Shown here in pieces: positions 23,801 to 36,997 of a DNA stretch of 64,000 bases; position 1 is the first letter of the stretch; every line of letters starts with the position of its first letter. Source of the stretch: Cornus controversa (taxonomy: Eukaryota > Streptophyta > Magnoliopsida > Cornales > Cornaceae); NCBI GenBank assembly GCA_026545225.1, contig CM048847.1, forward strand, positions 14,069,835 to 14,133,834, in the 5' to 3' direction. The position numbers and the translations under genes were made by a program. The notes below the pieces were generated by a model. That model was given only the letters and a program-made list of their open reading frames with translations. It did not search any database and was not told the DNA's origin.

Positions 23801-25956
23801 GGAACAAAGCACCATACGATTGTGATGAAGATCGGATTGACATGTTCGTCACTTCTTTTGGATGCTTTGATGGTCTAATTTGGAAAAAAGAAACTTACGA
23901 TTCTGATTATGGCACGACTTCTCAAGGAATGGGTTTTTGAATCAGAACAACTCAAACAAAACTTGTTTAAAATCCTCGATAGCTTGGGAATTGTTTCTTT
24001 TACTTGTCCAGATGGTTGAAGTTGGCATAGAGCACCATACGGTTGTGATCATTCATGGGTGCAGCATGGAATTACTCTTTTCGATTCAGGACGTCCTGAC
24101 GGTTGAATTTGGCATAAAGCAACGTATAATTCTAGGTATGGCACGATTTCACGTGGATTGGACTTTTCGAATCAGGACAAGTCAAACGAAACAAGTTCGA
24201 AACCGTTGTTGTCATTCTCTATTTTTCTGGACATCCAGATGGTCAATTCTAGCACAAAGCGCCATACGGTTGTCGTCATGCCTGATTATTGCAAGCAATA
24301 GTTCTTTCGACTCAGAACAACTCAAACAGACATGGATGAAGATCGGATCGACATGCTCGTCGTTTCTTTGGGACGCTTTGATGGTTTCATTTAGAAAAAA
24401 GCAGCGTACGATTACTATTATGGCACGACTTCTCTTGGAATGTGGTTTTCTAATCATAACAACTCAAATGAAACAAGTTTAAAATGGTTGGTAGCTTGCA
24501 AATTGTTTCCTTTAGATGTCGAAACGGTCGAATTTGGAACAAAGCACCATACGGTTGTGATGAAGATCGGATTGACAGGTTCGTCACTTCTTTTGGATGC
24601 TTTGATGGTCTAATTTGGAAAAAAGAAACTTACGATTCTGATTATGACACAACTTCTCAAGCAATGGGGTTTTTGAATCAGAACAACTGAAACTAAACTT
24701 GTTTAAAATCATCGATAGCTTGGGAATTGTTTCTTTTACTTGTCCAGATGGTTGAAGTTGGCATAGAGCACCATACGGTTGTGATCATTCATGAGTGCAG
24801 CAAGGAATTACTCTTTTCGATTCAGGACGTCCTCACGGTCGAATTAGGCATAAAGCAACGTATAATTCTATGTATGGCACGATTTCACGTGGATTGGACT
24901 TTTCGAATCAGGACAGGTCAAACGAAACAAGTTCAAAACCGTTGTTGTCATTCTCTATTCTTCTGGACATCCAGATGGTCAATTCTAGCACAAAGCGCCA
25001 TACGGTTGTGGTCATGCCTGGTTATTGCAAGGAATTGTTCTTTTTGACTCAGAACAACTCAAACAAACATGGATGAAGATCGGATCGACATGCTCGTCGT
25101 TTCTTTGGGACCCTTTGATGGTTTCATTTAGAAAAAAGTAGCGTACGATTAATATTATGGCAAGACTTCGCTTGGAATGTGGTTTTCTAATCAAAACAAC
25201 TCAAATGAAACAAGTTTAAAATGGTTGGTAGCTTACAAATTGTTTCCTTTAGATGTCCAAACGGTCGAATTTGGAACAAAGCACCATACGATTGTGATGA
25301 AGATCGGATTGACATGTTCGTCACTTCTTTTGGATGCTTTGATGGTCTAATTTGGAAAAAAGAAACTTACGATTCTGATTATGGCACGACTTCTCAAGGA
25401 ATGGGTTTTTGAATCAGAACAACTCAAACAAAACTTGTTTAAAATCCTCGATAGCTTGGGAATTGTTTCTTTTACTTGTCCAGATGGTTGAAGTTGGCAT
25501 AGAGCACCATACGGTTGTGATCATTCATGGGTGCAGCATGGAATTACTCTTTTCGATTCAGGACGTCCTGACGGTTGAATTTGGCATAAAGCAACGTATA
25601 ATTCTAGGTATGGCATGATTTCACGTGGATTGGACTTTTCGAATCAGGACAAGTCAAACGAAACAAGTTCGAAACCGTTGTTGTCATTCTCTATTCTTCT
25701 AGACATCCAGATGGTCAATTCTAGGACAAAGCACCATACGGTTGTGGTCATGCCTGGTTATTGCAAGGAATTGTTCTTTTCGACTCATAACAACTCAAAC
25801 AAACATGGATGAAGATCGGATCGACATGCTCGTCGTTTCTTTGGGACGCTTTGATGGTTTCATTTAGAAAAAAGCAGCGTACGATTACTATTATGGCACG
25901 ACTTCTCTTGGAATGTGGTTTTCTAATCATAACAACTCAAATGAAACAAGTTTAAA

Positions 25957-28902
25957 ATGGTGGGTAGCTTGCAAATTGTTTCCTTTAGATGTCGAAACGG
26001 TCGAATTTGGAACAAAGCACCATACGGTTGTGATGAAGATCGGATTGACAGGTTCGTCACTTCTTTTGGATGCTTTGATGGTCTAATTTGGAAAAAAGAA
26101 ACTTACGATTCTGATTATGACACAACTTCTCAAGCAATGGGGATTTTGAATCAGAACAACTGAAACTAAACTTGTTTAAAATCATCGATAGCTTGGGAAT
26201 TGTTTCTTTTACTTGTCCAGATGGTTGAAGTTGGCATAGAGCACCATACGGTTGTGATCATTCATGAGTGCAGCAAGGAATTACTCTTTTCGATTCAGGA
26301 CGTCCTCACGGTCGAATTAGGCATAAAGCAACGTATAATTCTATGTATGGCACGATTTCACGTGGATTGGACTTTTCGAATCAGGACAGGTCAAACGAAA
26401 CAAGTTCGAAACCGTTGTTGTCATTCTCTATTTTTCTGGACATCCAGATGGTCAATTCTAGCACAAAGCGCCATACGGTTGTCGTCATGCCTGATTATTG
26501 CAAGCAATAGTTCTTTCGACTCAGAACAACTCAAACAGACATGGATGAAGATCGGATCGACATGCTCGTCGTTTCTTTGGGACGCTTTGATGGTTTCATT
26601 TAGAAAAAAGCAGCGTACGATTACTATTATGGCACGACTTCTCTTGGAATGTGGTTTTCTAATCATAACAGCTCAAATGAAACAAGTTTAAAATGGTTGG
26701 TAGCTTGCAAATTGTTTCCTTTAGATGTCGAAACGGTCGAATTTGGAACAAAGCACCATACGGTTGTGATGAAGATCGGATTGACAGGTTCGTCACTTCT
26801 TTTGGATGCTTTGATGGTCTAATTTGGAAAAAAGAAACTTACGATTCTGATTATGACACAACTTCTCAAGCAATGGGGTTTTTGAATCAGAACAACTGAA
26901 ACTAAACTTGTTTAAAATCATCGATAGCTTGGGAATTGTTTCTTTTACTTGTCCAGATGGTTGAAGTTGGCATAGAGCACCATACGGTTGTGATCATTCA
27001 TGAGTGCAGCAAAGAATTACTCTTTTCGATTCAGGACGTCCTCACGGTCGAATTAGGCATAAAGCAACGTATAATTCTATGTATGGCACGATTTCACGTG
27101 GATTGGACTTTTCGAATCAGGACAGGTCAAACGAAACAAGTTCAAAACCGTTGTTGTCATTCTCTATTCTTCTGGACATCTAGATGGTCAATTCTAGCAC
27201 AAAGCGCCATACGGTTGTGGTCATGCCTGGTTATTGCAAGGAATTGTTCTTTTTGACTCAGAACAACTCAAACAAACATGGATGAAGATCGGATCGACAT
27301 GCTCGTCGTTTCTTTGGGACCCTTTGATGGTTTCATTTAGAAAAAAGTAGCGTACGATTAATATTATGGCAAGACTTCGCTTGGAATGTGGTTTTCTAAT
27401 CAAAACAACTCAAATGAAACAAGTTTAAAATGGTTGGTAGCTTACAAATTGTTTCCTTTAGATGTCCAAACGGTCGAATTTGGAACAAAGCACCATACGA
27501 TTGTGATGAAGATCGGATTGACATGTTCGTCACTTCTTTTGGATGCTTTGATGGTCTAATTTGGAAAAAAGAAACTTACGATTCTGATTATGGCACGACT
27601 TCTCAAGGAATGGGTTTTTGAATCAGAACAACTCAAACAAAACTTGTTTAAAATCCTCGATAGCTTGGGAATTGTTTCTTTTACTTGTCCAGATGGTTGA
27701 AGTTGGCATAGAGCACCATACGGTTGTGATCATTCATGGGTGCAGCATGGAATTACTCTTTTCGATTCAGGACGTCCTGACGGTTGAATTTGGCATAAAG
27801 CAACGTATAATTCTAGGTATGGCACGATTTCACGTGGATTGGACTTTTCGAATCAGGACAGGTCAAACGAAACAAGTTCAAAACCGTTGTTGTCATTCTC
27901 TATTCTTCTGGACATCCAGATGGTCAATTCTAGCACAAAGCGCCATACGGTTGTGGTCATGCCTGGTTATTGCAAGGAATTGTTCTTTTTGACTCAGAAC
28001 AACTCAAACAAACATGGATGAAGATCGGATCGACATGCTCGTCGTTTCTTTGGGACCCTTTGATGGTTTCATTTAGAAAAAAGTAGCGTACGATTAATAT
28101 TATGACAAGACTTCGCTTGGAATGTGGTTTTCTAATCAAAACAACTCAAATGAAACAAGTTTAAAATGGTTGGTAGCTTACAAATTGTTTCCTTTAGATG
28201 TCCAAACGGTCGAATTTGGAACAAAGCACCATACGATTGTGATGAAGATCGGATTGACATGTTCGTCACTTCTTTTGGATGCTTTGATGGTCTAATTTGG
28301 AAAAAAGAAACTTACAATTCTGATTATGACACAACTTCTCAAGCAATGGGGTTTTTGAATCAGAACAACTGAAACTAAACTTGTTTAAAATCATCGATAG
28401 CTTGGGAATTGTTTCTTTTACTTGTCCAGATGGTTGAAGTTGGCATAGAGCACCATACGGTTGTGATCATTCATGAGTGCAGCAAGGAATTACTCTTTTC
28501 GATTCAGGACGTCCTCACGGTCGAATTAGGCATAAAGCAACGTATAATTCTATGTATGGCACGATTTCACGTGGATTGGACTTTTCGAATCAGGACAGGT
28601 CAAACGAAACAAGTTCAAAACCGTTGTTGTCATTCTCTATTCTTCTGGACATCCAGATGGTCAATTCTAGCACAAAGCGCCATACGGTTGTGGTCATGCC
28701 TGGTTATTGCAAGGAATTGTTCTTTTTGACTCAGAACAACTCAAACAAACATGGATGAAGATCGGATCGACATGCTCGTCGTTTCTTTGGGACCCTTTGA
28801 TGGTTTCATTTAGAAAAAAGTAGCGTACGATTAATATTATGGCAAGACTTCGCTTGGAATGTGGTTTTCTAATCAAAACAACTCAAATGAAACAAGTTTA
28901 AA
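25957..28902 (+). repeat. Break in A/B alternation with hybrid units
   Basis: The regular alternation fails here. Unit 25957 has a B-type 5' part with tail III, normally an A feature. The next unit, 26693, is again type B. Unit 27430 has an A-type 5' part with a B-type tail II. Unit 28166 begins as A (CCAAACGG, GACATGTTCG) and changes to B (TATGACACAACTTC, GGGG) midway. The distance from the A unit at 25221 to the A unit at 28903 is an odd number of monomers (five), so the dimer phase is shifted. Unequal exchange between out-of-phase monomers is the simplest explanation. Confidence 0.85.
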
Positions 28903-30374
28903 ATGGTTGGTAGCTTACAAATTGTTTCCTTTAGATGTCCAAACGGTCGAATTTGGAACAAAGCACCATACGATTGTGATGAAGATCGGATTGACATGTT
29001 CGTCACTTCTTTTGGATGCTTTGATGGTCTAATTTGGAAAAAAGAAACTTACGATTCTGATTATGGCACGACTTCTCAAGGAATGGGTTTTTGAATCAGA
29101 ACAACTCAAACAAAACTTGTTTAAAATCCTCGATAGCTTGGGAATTGTTTCTTTTACTTGTCCAGATGGTTGAAGTTGGCATAGAGCACCATACGGTTGT
29201 GATCATTCATGGGTGCAGCATGGAATTACTCTTTTCGATTCAGGACGTCCTGACGGTTGAATTTGGCATAAAGCAACGTATAATTTTAGGTATGGCACGA
29301 TTTCACGTGGATTGGACTTTTCGAATCAGGACAGGTCAAACCAAACAAGTTCGAAACCGTTGTTGTCATTCTCTATTCTTCTAGACATCCAGATGGTCAA
29401 TTCTAGGACAAAGCACCATACGGTTGTGGTCATGCCTGGTTATTGCAAGCAATAGTTCTTTCGACTCAGAACAACTCAAACAAACATGGATGAAGATCGG
29501 ATCGACATGCTCGTCGTTTCTTTGGGACGCTTTGATGGTTTCATTTAGAAAAAAGCAGCGTACGATTACTATTATGGCACGACTTCTCTTGGAATGTGGT
29601 TTTCTAATCATAACAACTCAAATGAAACAAGTTTAAAATGGTTGGTAGCTTGCAAATTGTTTCCTTTAGATGTCGAAACGGTCGAATTTGGAACAAAGCA
29701 CCATACGGTTGTGATGAAGATCGGATTGACAGGTTCGTCACTTCTTTTGGATGCTTTGATGGTCTAATTTGGAAAAAAGAAACTTACGATTCTGATTATG
29801 ACACAACTTCTCAAGCAATGGGGATTTTGAATCAGAACAACTGAAACTAAACTTGTTTAAAATCATCGATAGCTTGGGAATTGTTTCTTTTACTTGTCCA
29901 GATGGTTGAAGTTGGCATAGAGCACCATACGGTTGTGATCATTCATGAGTGCAGCAAGGAATTACTCTTTTCGATTCAGGACGTCCTCACGGTCGAATTA
30001 GGCATAAAGCAACGTATAATTCTATGTATGGCACGATTTCACGTGGATTGGACTTTTCGAATCAGGACAGGTCAAACGAAACAAGTTCAAAACCGTTGTT
30101 GTCATTCTCTATTCTTCTGGACATCCAGATGGTCAATTCTAGCACAAAGCGCCATACGGTTGTGGTCATGCCTGGTTATTGCAAGGAATTGTTCTTTTTG
30201 ACTCAGAACAACTCAAACAAACATGGATGAAGATCGGATCGACATGCTCGTCGTTTCTTTGGGACCCTTTGATGGTTTCATTTAGAAAAAAGTAGCGTAC
30301 GATTAATATTATGGCAAGACTTCGCTTGGAATGTGGTTTTCTAATCAAAACAACTCAAATGAAACAAGTTTAAA
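28903..30374 (+). repeat. A/B dimer with recombinant tail I-III
   Basis: The A unit 28903 carries TATAATTTTAGG near 29280 (normally TATAATTCTAGG). Its tail starts as haplotype I (CTTCTAGAC, AGGACAAAGC) and switches to the haplotype III CAATAGTTCTTTCGACTCAG immediately after TTATTGCAAG. The B unit 29638 has GGGGATTTTG, also seen at 25957. This is the first dimer of the stretch where the I-III recombinant tail dominates. Confidence 0.8.
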
Positions 30375-32582
30375 ATGGTTGGTAGCTTACAAATTGTTTC
30401 CTTTAGATGTCCAAACGGTCGAATTTGGAACAAAGCACCATACGATTGTGATGAAGATCGGATTGACATGTTCGTCACTTCTTTTGGATGCTTTGATGGT
30501 CTAATTTGGAAAAAAGAAACTTACGATTCTGATTATGGCACGACTTCTCAAGGAATGGGTTTTTGAATCAGAACAACTCAAACAAAACTTGTTTAAAATC
30601 CTCGATAGCTTGGGAATTGTTTCTTTTACTTGTCCAGATGGTTGAAGTTGGCATAGAGCACCATACGGTTGTGATCATTCATGGGTGCAGCATGGAATTA
30701 CTCTTTTCGATTCAGGACGTCCTGACGGTTGAATTTGGCATAAAGCAACGTATAATTTTAGGTATGGCACGATTTCACGTGGATTGGACTTTTCGAATCA
30801 GGACAGGTCAAACCAAACAAGTTCGAAACCGTTGTTGTCATTCTCTATTCTTCTAGACATCCAGATGGTCAATTCTAGGACAAAGCACCATACGGTTGTG
30901 GTCATGCCTGGTTATTGCAAGCAATAGTTCTTTCGACTCAGAACAACTCAAACAAACATGGATGAAGATCGGATCGACATGCTCGTCGTTTCTTTGGGAC
31001 GCTTTGATGGTTTCATTTAGAAAAAAGCAGCGTACGATTACTATTATGGCACAACTTCTCTTGGAATGTGGTTTTCTAATCATAACAACTCAAATGAAAC
31101 AAGTTTAAAATGGTTGGTAGCTTGCAAATTGTTTCCTTTAGATGTCGAAACGGTCGAATTTGGAACAAAGCACCATACGGTTGTGATGAAGATCGGATTG
31201 ACAGGTTCGTCACTTCTTTTGGATGCTTTGATGGTCTAATTTGGAAAAAAGAAACTTACGATTCTGATTATGACACAACTTCTCAAGCAATGGGGTTTTT
31301 GAATCAGAACAACTGAAACTAAACTTGTTTAAAATCATCGATAGCTTGGGAATTGTTTCTTTTACTTGTCCAGATGGTTGAAGTTGGCATAGAGCACCAT
31401 ACGGTTGTGATCATTCATGAGTGCAGCAAGGAATTACTCTTTTCGATTCAGGACGTCCTCACGGTCGAATTAGGCATAAAGCAACGTATAATTCTATGTA
31501 TGGCACGATTTCACGTGGATTGGACTTTTCGAATCAGGACAGGTCAAACGAAACAAGTTCAAAACCGTTGTTGTCATTCTCTATTCTTCTGGACATCCAG
31601 ATGGTCAATTCTAGCACAAAGCGCCATACGGTTGTGGTCATGCCTGGTTATTGCAAGGAATTGTTCTTTTTGACTCAGAACAACTCAAACAAACATGGAT
31701 GAAGATCGGATCGACATGCTCGTCGTTTCTCTGGGACCCTTTGATGGTTTCATTTAGAAAAAAGTAGCGTACGATTAATATTATGGCAAGACTTCGCTTG
31801 GAATGTGGTTTTCTAATCAAAACAACTCAAATGAAACAAGTTTAAAATGGTTGGTAGCTTACAAATTGTTTCCTTTAGATGTCCAAACGGTCGAATTTGG
31901 AACAAAGCACCATACGATTGTGATGAAGATCGGATTGACATGTTCGTCACTTCTTTTGGATGCTTTGATGGTCTAATTTGGAAAAAAGAAACTTACGATT
32001 CTGATTATGGCACGACTTCTCAAGGAATGGGTTTTTGAATCAGAACAACTCAAACAAAACTTGTTTAAAATCCTCGATAGCTTGGGAATTGTTTCTTTTA
32101 CTTGTCCAGATGGTTGAAGTTGGCATAGAGCACCATACGGTTGTGATCATTCATGGGTGCAGCATGGAATTACTCTTTTCGATTCAGGACGTCCTGACGG
32201 TTGAATTTGGCATAAAGCAACGTATAATTCTAGGTATGGCACGATTTCACGTGGATTGGACTTTTCGAATCAGGACAGGTCAAACGAAACAAGTTCAAAA
32301 CCGTTGTTGTCATTCTCTATTCTTCTGGACATCCAGATGGTCAATTCTAGCACAAAGCGCCATACGGTTGTGGTCATGCCTGGTTATTGCAAGGAATTGT
32401 TCTTTTTGACTCAGAACAACTCAAACAAACATGGATGAAGATCGGATCGACATGCTCGTCGTTTCTTTGGGACCCTTTGATGGTTTCATTTAGAAAAAAG
32501 TAGCGTACGATTAATATTATGGCACGACTTCTCTTGGAATGTGGTTTTCTAATCATAACAACTCAAATGAAACAAGTTTAAA
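30375..32582 (+). repeat. Segment duplicated at 3,680 bp, copy 1 (A, B, A units)
   Basis: The A unit 30375 has the TATAATTTTAGG variant and the I-III recombinant tail. Near 31050 GGCACAACTTCTC replaces GGCACGACTTCTC. The next A unit, 31847, has a B-type tail II. The same series recurs 3,680 bp downstream. A private C in TTTCTCTGGGACC near 31731 is missing from the second copy. Confidence 0.83.
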
Positions 32583-34054
32583 ATGGTTGGTAGCTTGCAA
32601 ATTGTTTCCTTTAGATGTCGAAACGGTCGAATTTGGAACAAAGCACCATACGGTTGTGATGAAGATCGGATTGACAGGTTCGTCACTTCTTTTGGATGCT
32701 TTGATGGTCTAATTTGGAAAAAAGAAACTTACGATTCTGATTATGGCACGACTTCTCAAGGAATGGGTTTTTGAATCAGAACAACTCAAACAAAACTTGT
32801 TTAAAATCCTCGATAGCTTGGGAATTGTTTCTTTTACTTGTCCAGATGGTTGAAGTTGGCATAGAGCACCATACGGTTGTGATCATTCATGGGTGCAGCA
32901 TGGAATTACTCTTTTCGATTCAGGACGTCCTGACGGTTGAATTTGGCATAAAGCAACGTATAATTCTAGGTATGGCACGATTTCACGTGGATTGGACTTT
33001 TCGAATCAGGACAAGTCAAACGAAACAAGTTCGAAACCGTTGTTGTCATTCTCTATTTTTCTGGACATCCAGATGGTCAATTCTAGCACAAAGCGCCATA
33101 CGGTTGTCGTCATGCCTGATTATTGCAAGCAATAGTTCTTTCGACTCAGAACAACTCAAACAGACATGGATGAAGATCGGATCGACATGCTCGTCGTTTC
33201 TTTGGGACGCTTTGATGGTTTCATTTAGAAAAAAGCAGCGTACGATTACTATTATGGCACGACTTCTCTTGGAATGTGGTTTTCTAATCATAACAACTCA
33301 AATGAAACAAGTTTAAAATGGTTGGTAGCTTGCAAATTGTTTCCTTTAGATGTCGAAACGGTCGAATTTGGAACAAAGCACCATACGGTTGTGATGAAGA
33401 TCGGATTGACAGGTTCGTCACTTCTTTTGGATGCTTTGATGGTCTAATTTGGAAAAAAGAAACTTACGATTCTGATTATGACACAACTTCTCAAGCAATG
33501 GGGTTTTTGAATCAGAACAACTGAAACTAAACTTGTTTAAAATCATCGATAGCTTGGGAATTGTTTCTTTTACTTGTCCAGATGGTTGAAGTTGGCATAG
33601 AGCACCATACGGTTGTGATCATTCATGAGTGCAGCAAGGAATTACTCTTTTCGATTCAGGACGTCCTCACGGTCGAATTAGGCATAAAGCAACGTATAAT
33701 TCTATGTATGGCACGATTTCACGTGGATTGGACTTTTCGAATCAGGACAGGTCAAACGAAACAAGTTCAAAACCGTTGTTGTCATTCTCTATTCTTCTGG
33801 ACATCCAGATGGTCAATTCTAGCACAAAGCGCCATACGGTTGTGGTCATGCCTGGTTATTGCAAGGAATTGTTCTTTTTGACTCAGAACAACTCAAACAA
33901 ACATGGATGAAGATCGGATCGACATGCTCGTCGTTTCTTTGGGACCCTTTGATGGTTTCATTTAGAAAAAAGTAGCGTACGATTAATATTATGGCAAGAC
34001 TTCGCTTGGAATGTGGTTTTCTAATCAAAACAACTCAAATGAAACAAGTTTAAA
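32583..34054 (+). repeat. Hybrid B-to-A unit followed by a B unit
   Basis: Unit 32583 begins as type B (CTTGCAAATT, GTCGAAACGG, GACAGGTTCG) and becomes type A by TATGGCACGACTTCTCAAGG with the GGG form and tail III. It is therefore 735 bp. The junction just upstream is also mixed: AAAAAGTAGCG and GATTAATATT of tail II are followed by GGCACGACTTCTCTTGG of tail I/III near 32520. The unit at 33318 is an ordinary B. Confidence 0.8.
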
Positions 34055-36262
34055 ATGGTTGGTAGCTTACAAATTGTTTCCTTTAGATGTCCAAACGGTC
34101 GAATTTGGAACAAAGCACCATACGATTGTGATGAAGATCGGATTGACATGTTCGTCACTTCTTTTGGATGCTTTGATGGTCTAATTTGGAAAAAAGAAAC
34201 TTACGATTCTGATTATGGCACGACTTCTCAAGGAATGGGTTTTTGAATCAGAACAACTCAAACAAAACTTGTTTAAAATCCTCGATAGCTTGGGAATTGT
34301 TTCTTTTACTTGTCCAGATGGTTGAAGTTGGCATAGAGCACCATACGGTTGTGATCATTCATGGGTGCAGCATGGAATTACTCTTTTCGATTCAGGACGT
34401 CCTGACGGTTGAATTTGGCATAAAGCAACGTATAATTTTAGGTATGGCACGATTTCACGTGGATTGGACTTTTCGAATCAGGACAGGTCAAACCAAACAA
34501 GTTCGAAACCGTTGTTGTCATTCTCTATTCTTCTAGACATCCAGATGGTCAATTCTAGGACAAAGCACCATACGGTTGTGGTCATGCCTGGTTATTGCAA
34601 GCAATAGTTCTTTCGACTCAGAACAACTCAAACAAACATGGATGAAGATCGGATCGACATGCTCGTCGTTTCTTTGGGACGCTTTGATGGTTTCATTTAG
34701 AAAAAAGCAGCGTACGATTACTATTATGGCACAACTTCTCTTGGAATGTGGTTTTCTAATCATAACAACTCAAATGAAACAAGTTTAAAATGGTTGGTAG
34801 CTTGCAAATTGTTTCCTTTAGATGTCGAAACGGTCGAATTTGGAACAAAGCACCATACGGTTGTGATGAAGATCGGATTGACAGGTTCGTCACTTCTTTT
34901 GGATGCTTTGATGGTCTAATTTGGAAAAAAGAAACTTACGATTCTGATTATGACACAACTTCTCAAGCAATGGGGTTTTTGAATCAGAACAACTGAAACT
35001 AAACTTGTTTAAAATCATCGATAGCTTGGGAATTGTTTCTTTTACTTGTCCAGATGGTTGAAGTTGGCATAGAGCACCATACGGTTGTGATCATTCATGA
35101 GTGCAGCAAGGAATTACTCTTTTCGATTCAGGACGTCCTCACGGTCGAATTAGGCATAAAGCAACGTATAATTCTATGTATGGCACGATTTCACGTGGAT
35201 TGGACTTTTCGAATCAGGACAGGTCAAACGAAACAAGTTCAAAACCGTTGTTGTCATTCTCTATTCTTCTGGACATCCAGATGGTCAATTCTAGCACAAA
35301 GCGCCATACGGTTGTGGTCATGCCTGGTTATTGCAAGGAATTGTTCTTTTTGACTCAGAACAACTCAAACAAACATGGATGAAGATCGGATCGACATGCT
35401 CGTCGTTTCTTTGGGACCCTTTGATGGTTTCATTTAGAAAAAAGTAGCGTACGATTAATATTATGGCAAGACTTCGCTTGGAATGTGGTTTTCTAATCAA
35501 AACAACTCAAATGAAACAAGTTTAAAATGGTTGGTAGCTTACAAATTGTTTCCTTTAGATGTCCAAACGGTCGAATTTGGAACAAAGCACCATACGATTG
35601 TGATGAAGATCGGATTGACATGTTCGTCACTTCTTTTGGATGCTTTGATGGTCTAATTTGGAAAAAAGAAACTTACGATTCTGATTATGGCACGACTTCT
35701 CAAGGAATGGGTTTTTGAATCAGAACAACTCAAACAAAACTTGTTTAAAATCCTCGATAGCTTGGGAATTGTTTCTTTTACTTGTCCAGATGGTTGAAGT
35801 TGGCATAGAGCACCATACGGTTGTGATCATTCATGGGTGCAGCATGGAATTACTCTTTTCGATTCAGGACGTCCTGACGGTTGAATTTGGCATAAAGCAA
35901 CGTATAATTCTAGGTATGGCACGATTTCACGTGGATAGGACTTTTCGAATCAGGACAGGGCAAACGAAACAAGTTCAAAACCGTTGTTGTCATTCTCTAT
36001 TCTTCTGGACATCCAGATGGTCAATTCTAGCACAAAGTGCCATACGGTTGTGGTCATGCCTGGTTATTGCAAGGAATTGTTCTTTTTGACTCAGAACAAC
36101 TCAAACAAACATGGATGAAGATCGGATCGACATGCTCGTCGTTTCTTTGGGACCCTTTGATGGTTTCATTTAGAAAAAAGTAGCGTACGATTAATATTAT
36201 GGCAAGACTTCGCTTGGAATGTGGTTTTCTAATCAAAACAACTCAAATGAAACAAGTTTAAA
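34055..36262 (+). repeat. Segment duplicated at 3,680 bp, copy 2 (A, B, A units)
   Basis: This repeats the unit series of 30375-32582: TATAATTTTAGG near 34433, the I-III tail, GGCACAACTTCTC near 34730, then an A unit (35527) with tail II. Copy 2 has its own changes near 35936 (GTGGATAGGAC), 35959 (ACAGGGCAAAC) and 36038 (AAAGTGCC). After about 36.2 kb the next unit is A, giving two A heads in a row (35527 and 36263), and similarity to the first segment ends. Confidence 0.83.
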
Positions 36263-36997
36263 ATGGTTGGTAGCTTACAAATTGTTTCCTTTAGATGTCC
36301 AAACGGTCGAATTTGGAACAAAGCACCATACGATTGTGATGAAGATCGGATTGACATGTTCGTCACTTCTTTTGGATGCTTTGATGGTCTAATTTGGAAA
36401 AAAGAAACTTACGATTCTGATTATGGCACGACTTCTCAAGGAATGGGTTTTTGAATCAGAACAACTCAAACAAAACTTGTTTAAAATCCTCGATAGCTTG
36501 GGAATTGTTTCTTTTACTTGTCCAGATGGTTGAAGTTGGCATAGAGCACCATACGGTTGTGATCATTCATGGGTGCAGCATGGAATTACTCTTTTCGATT
36601 CAGGACGTCCTGACGGTTGAATTTGGCATAAAGCAACGTATAATTCTAGGTATGGCACGATTTCACGTGGATTGGACTTTTCGAATCAGGACAGGTCAAA
36701 CCAAACAAGTTCAAAACCGTTGTTGTCATTCTCTATTCTTCTAGACATCCAGATGGTCAATTCTAGGACAAAGCACCATACGGTTGTGATCATGCCTGGT
36801 TATTGCAAGCAATAGTTCTTTCGACTCAGAACAACTCAAACAAACATGGATGAAGATCGGATCGACATGCTCGTCGTTTCTTTGGGACGCTTTGATGGTT
36901 TCATTTAGAAAAAAGCAGCGTACGATTACTATTATGGCACGTCTTCTCTTGGAATGTGGTTTTCTAATCAAAACAACTCAAATGAAACAAGTTTAAA

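Larger units (their letters stand above)
14729..25956 (+). repeat. Regular A/B dimer region
   Basis: Units start at 14914, 15650, 16387, 17122, 17859, 18594, 19331, 20067, 20804, 21539, 22276, 23012, 23749, 24484 and 25221, in strict A/B alternation. A units carry tail III at 16387, 20804 and 23749 and tail I at 14914, 17859, 19331 and 22276. The unit at 25221 is recombinant, III then I. No HOR longer than the dimer is cleanly periodic here, apart from the local duplication near 18.6-20.8 kb. Confidence 0.85.
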
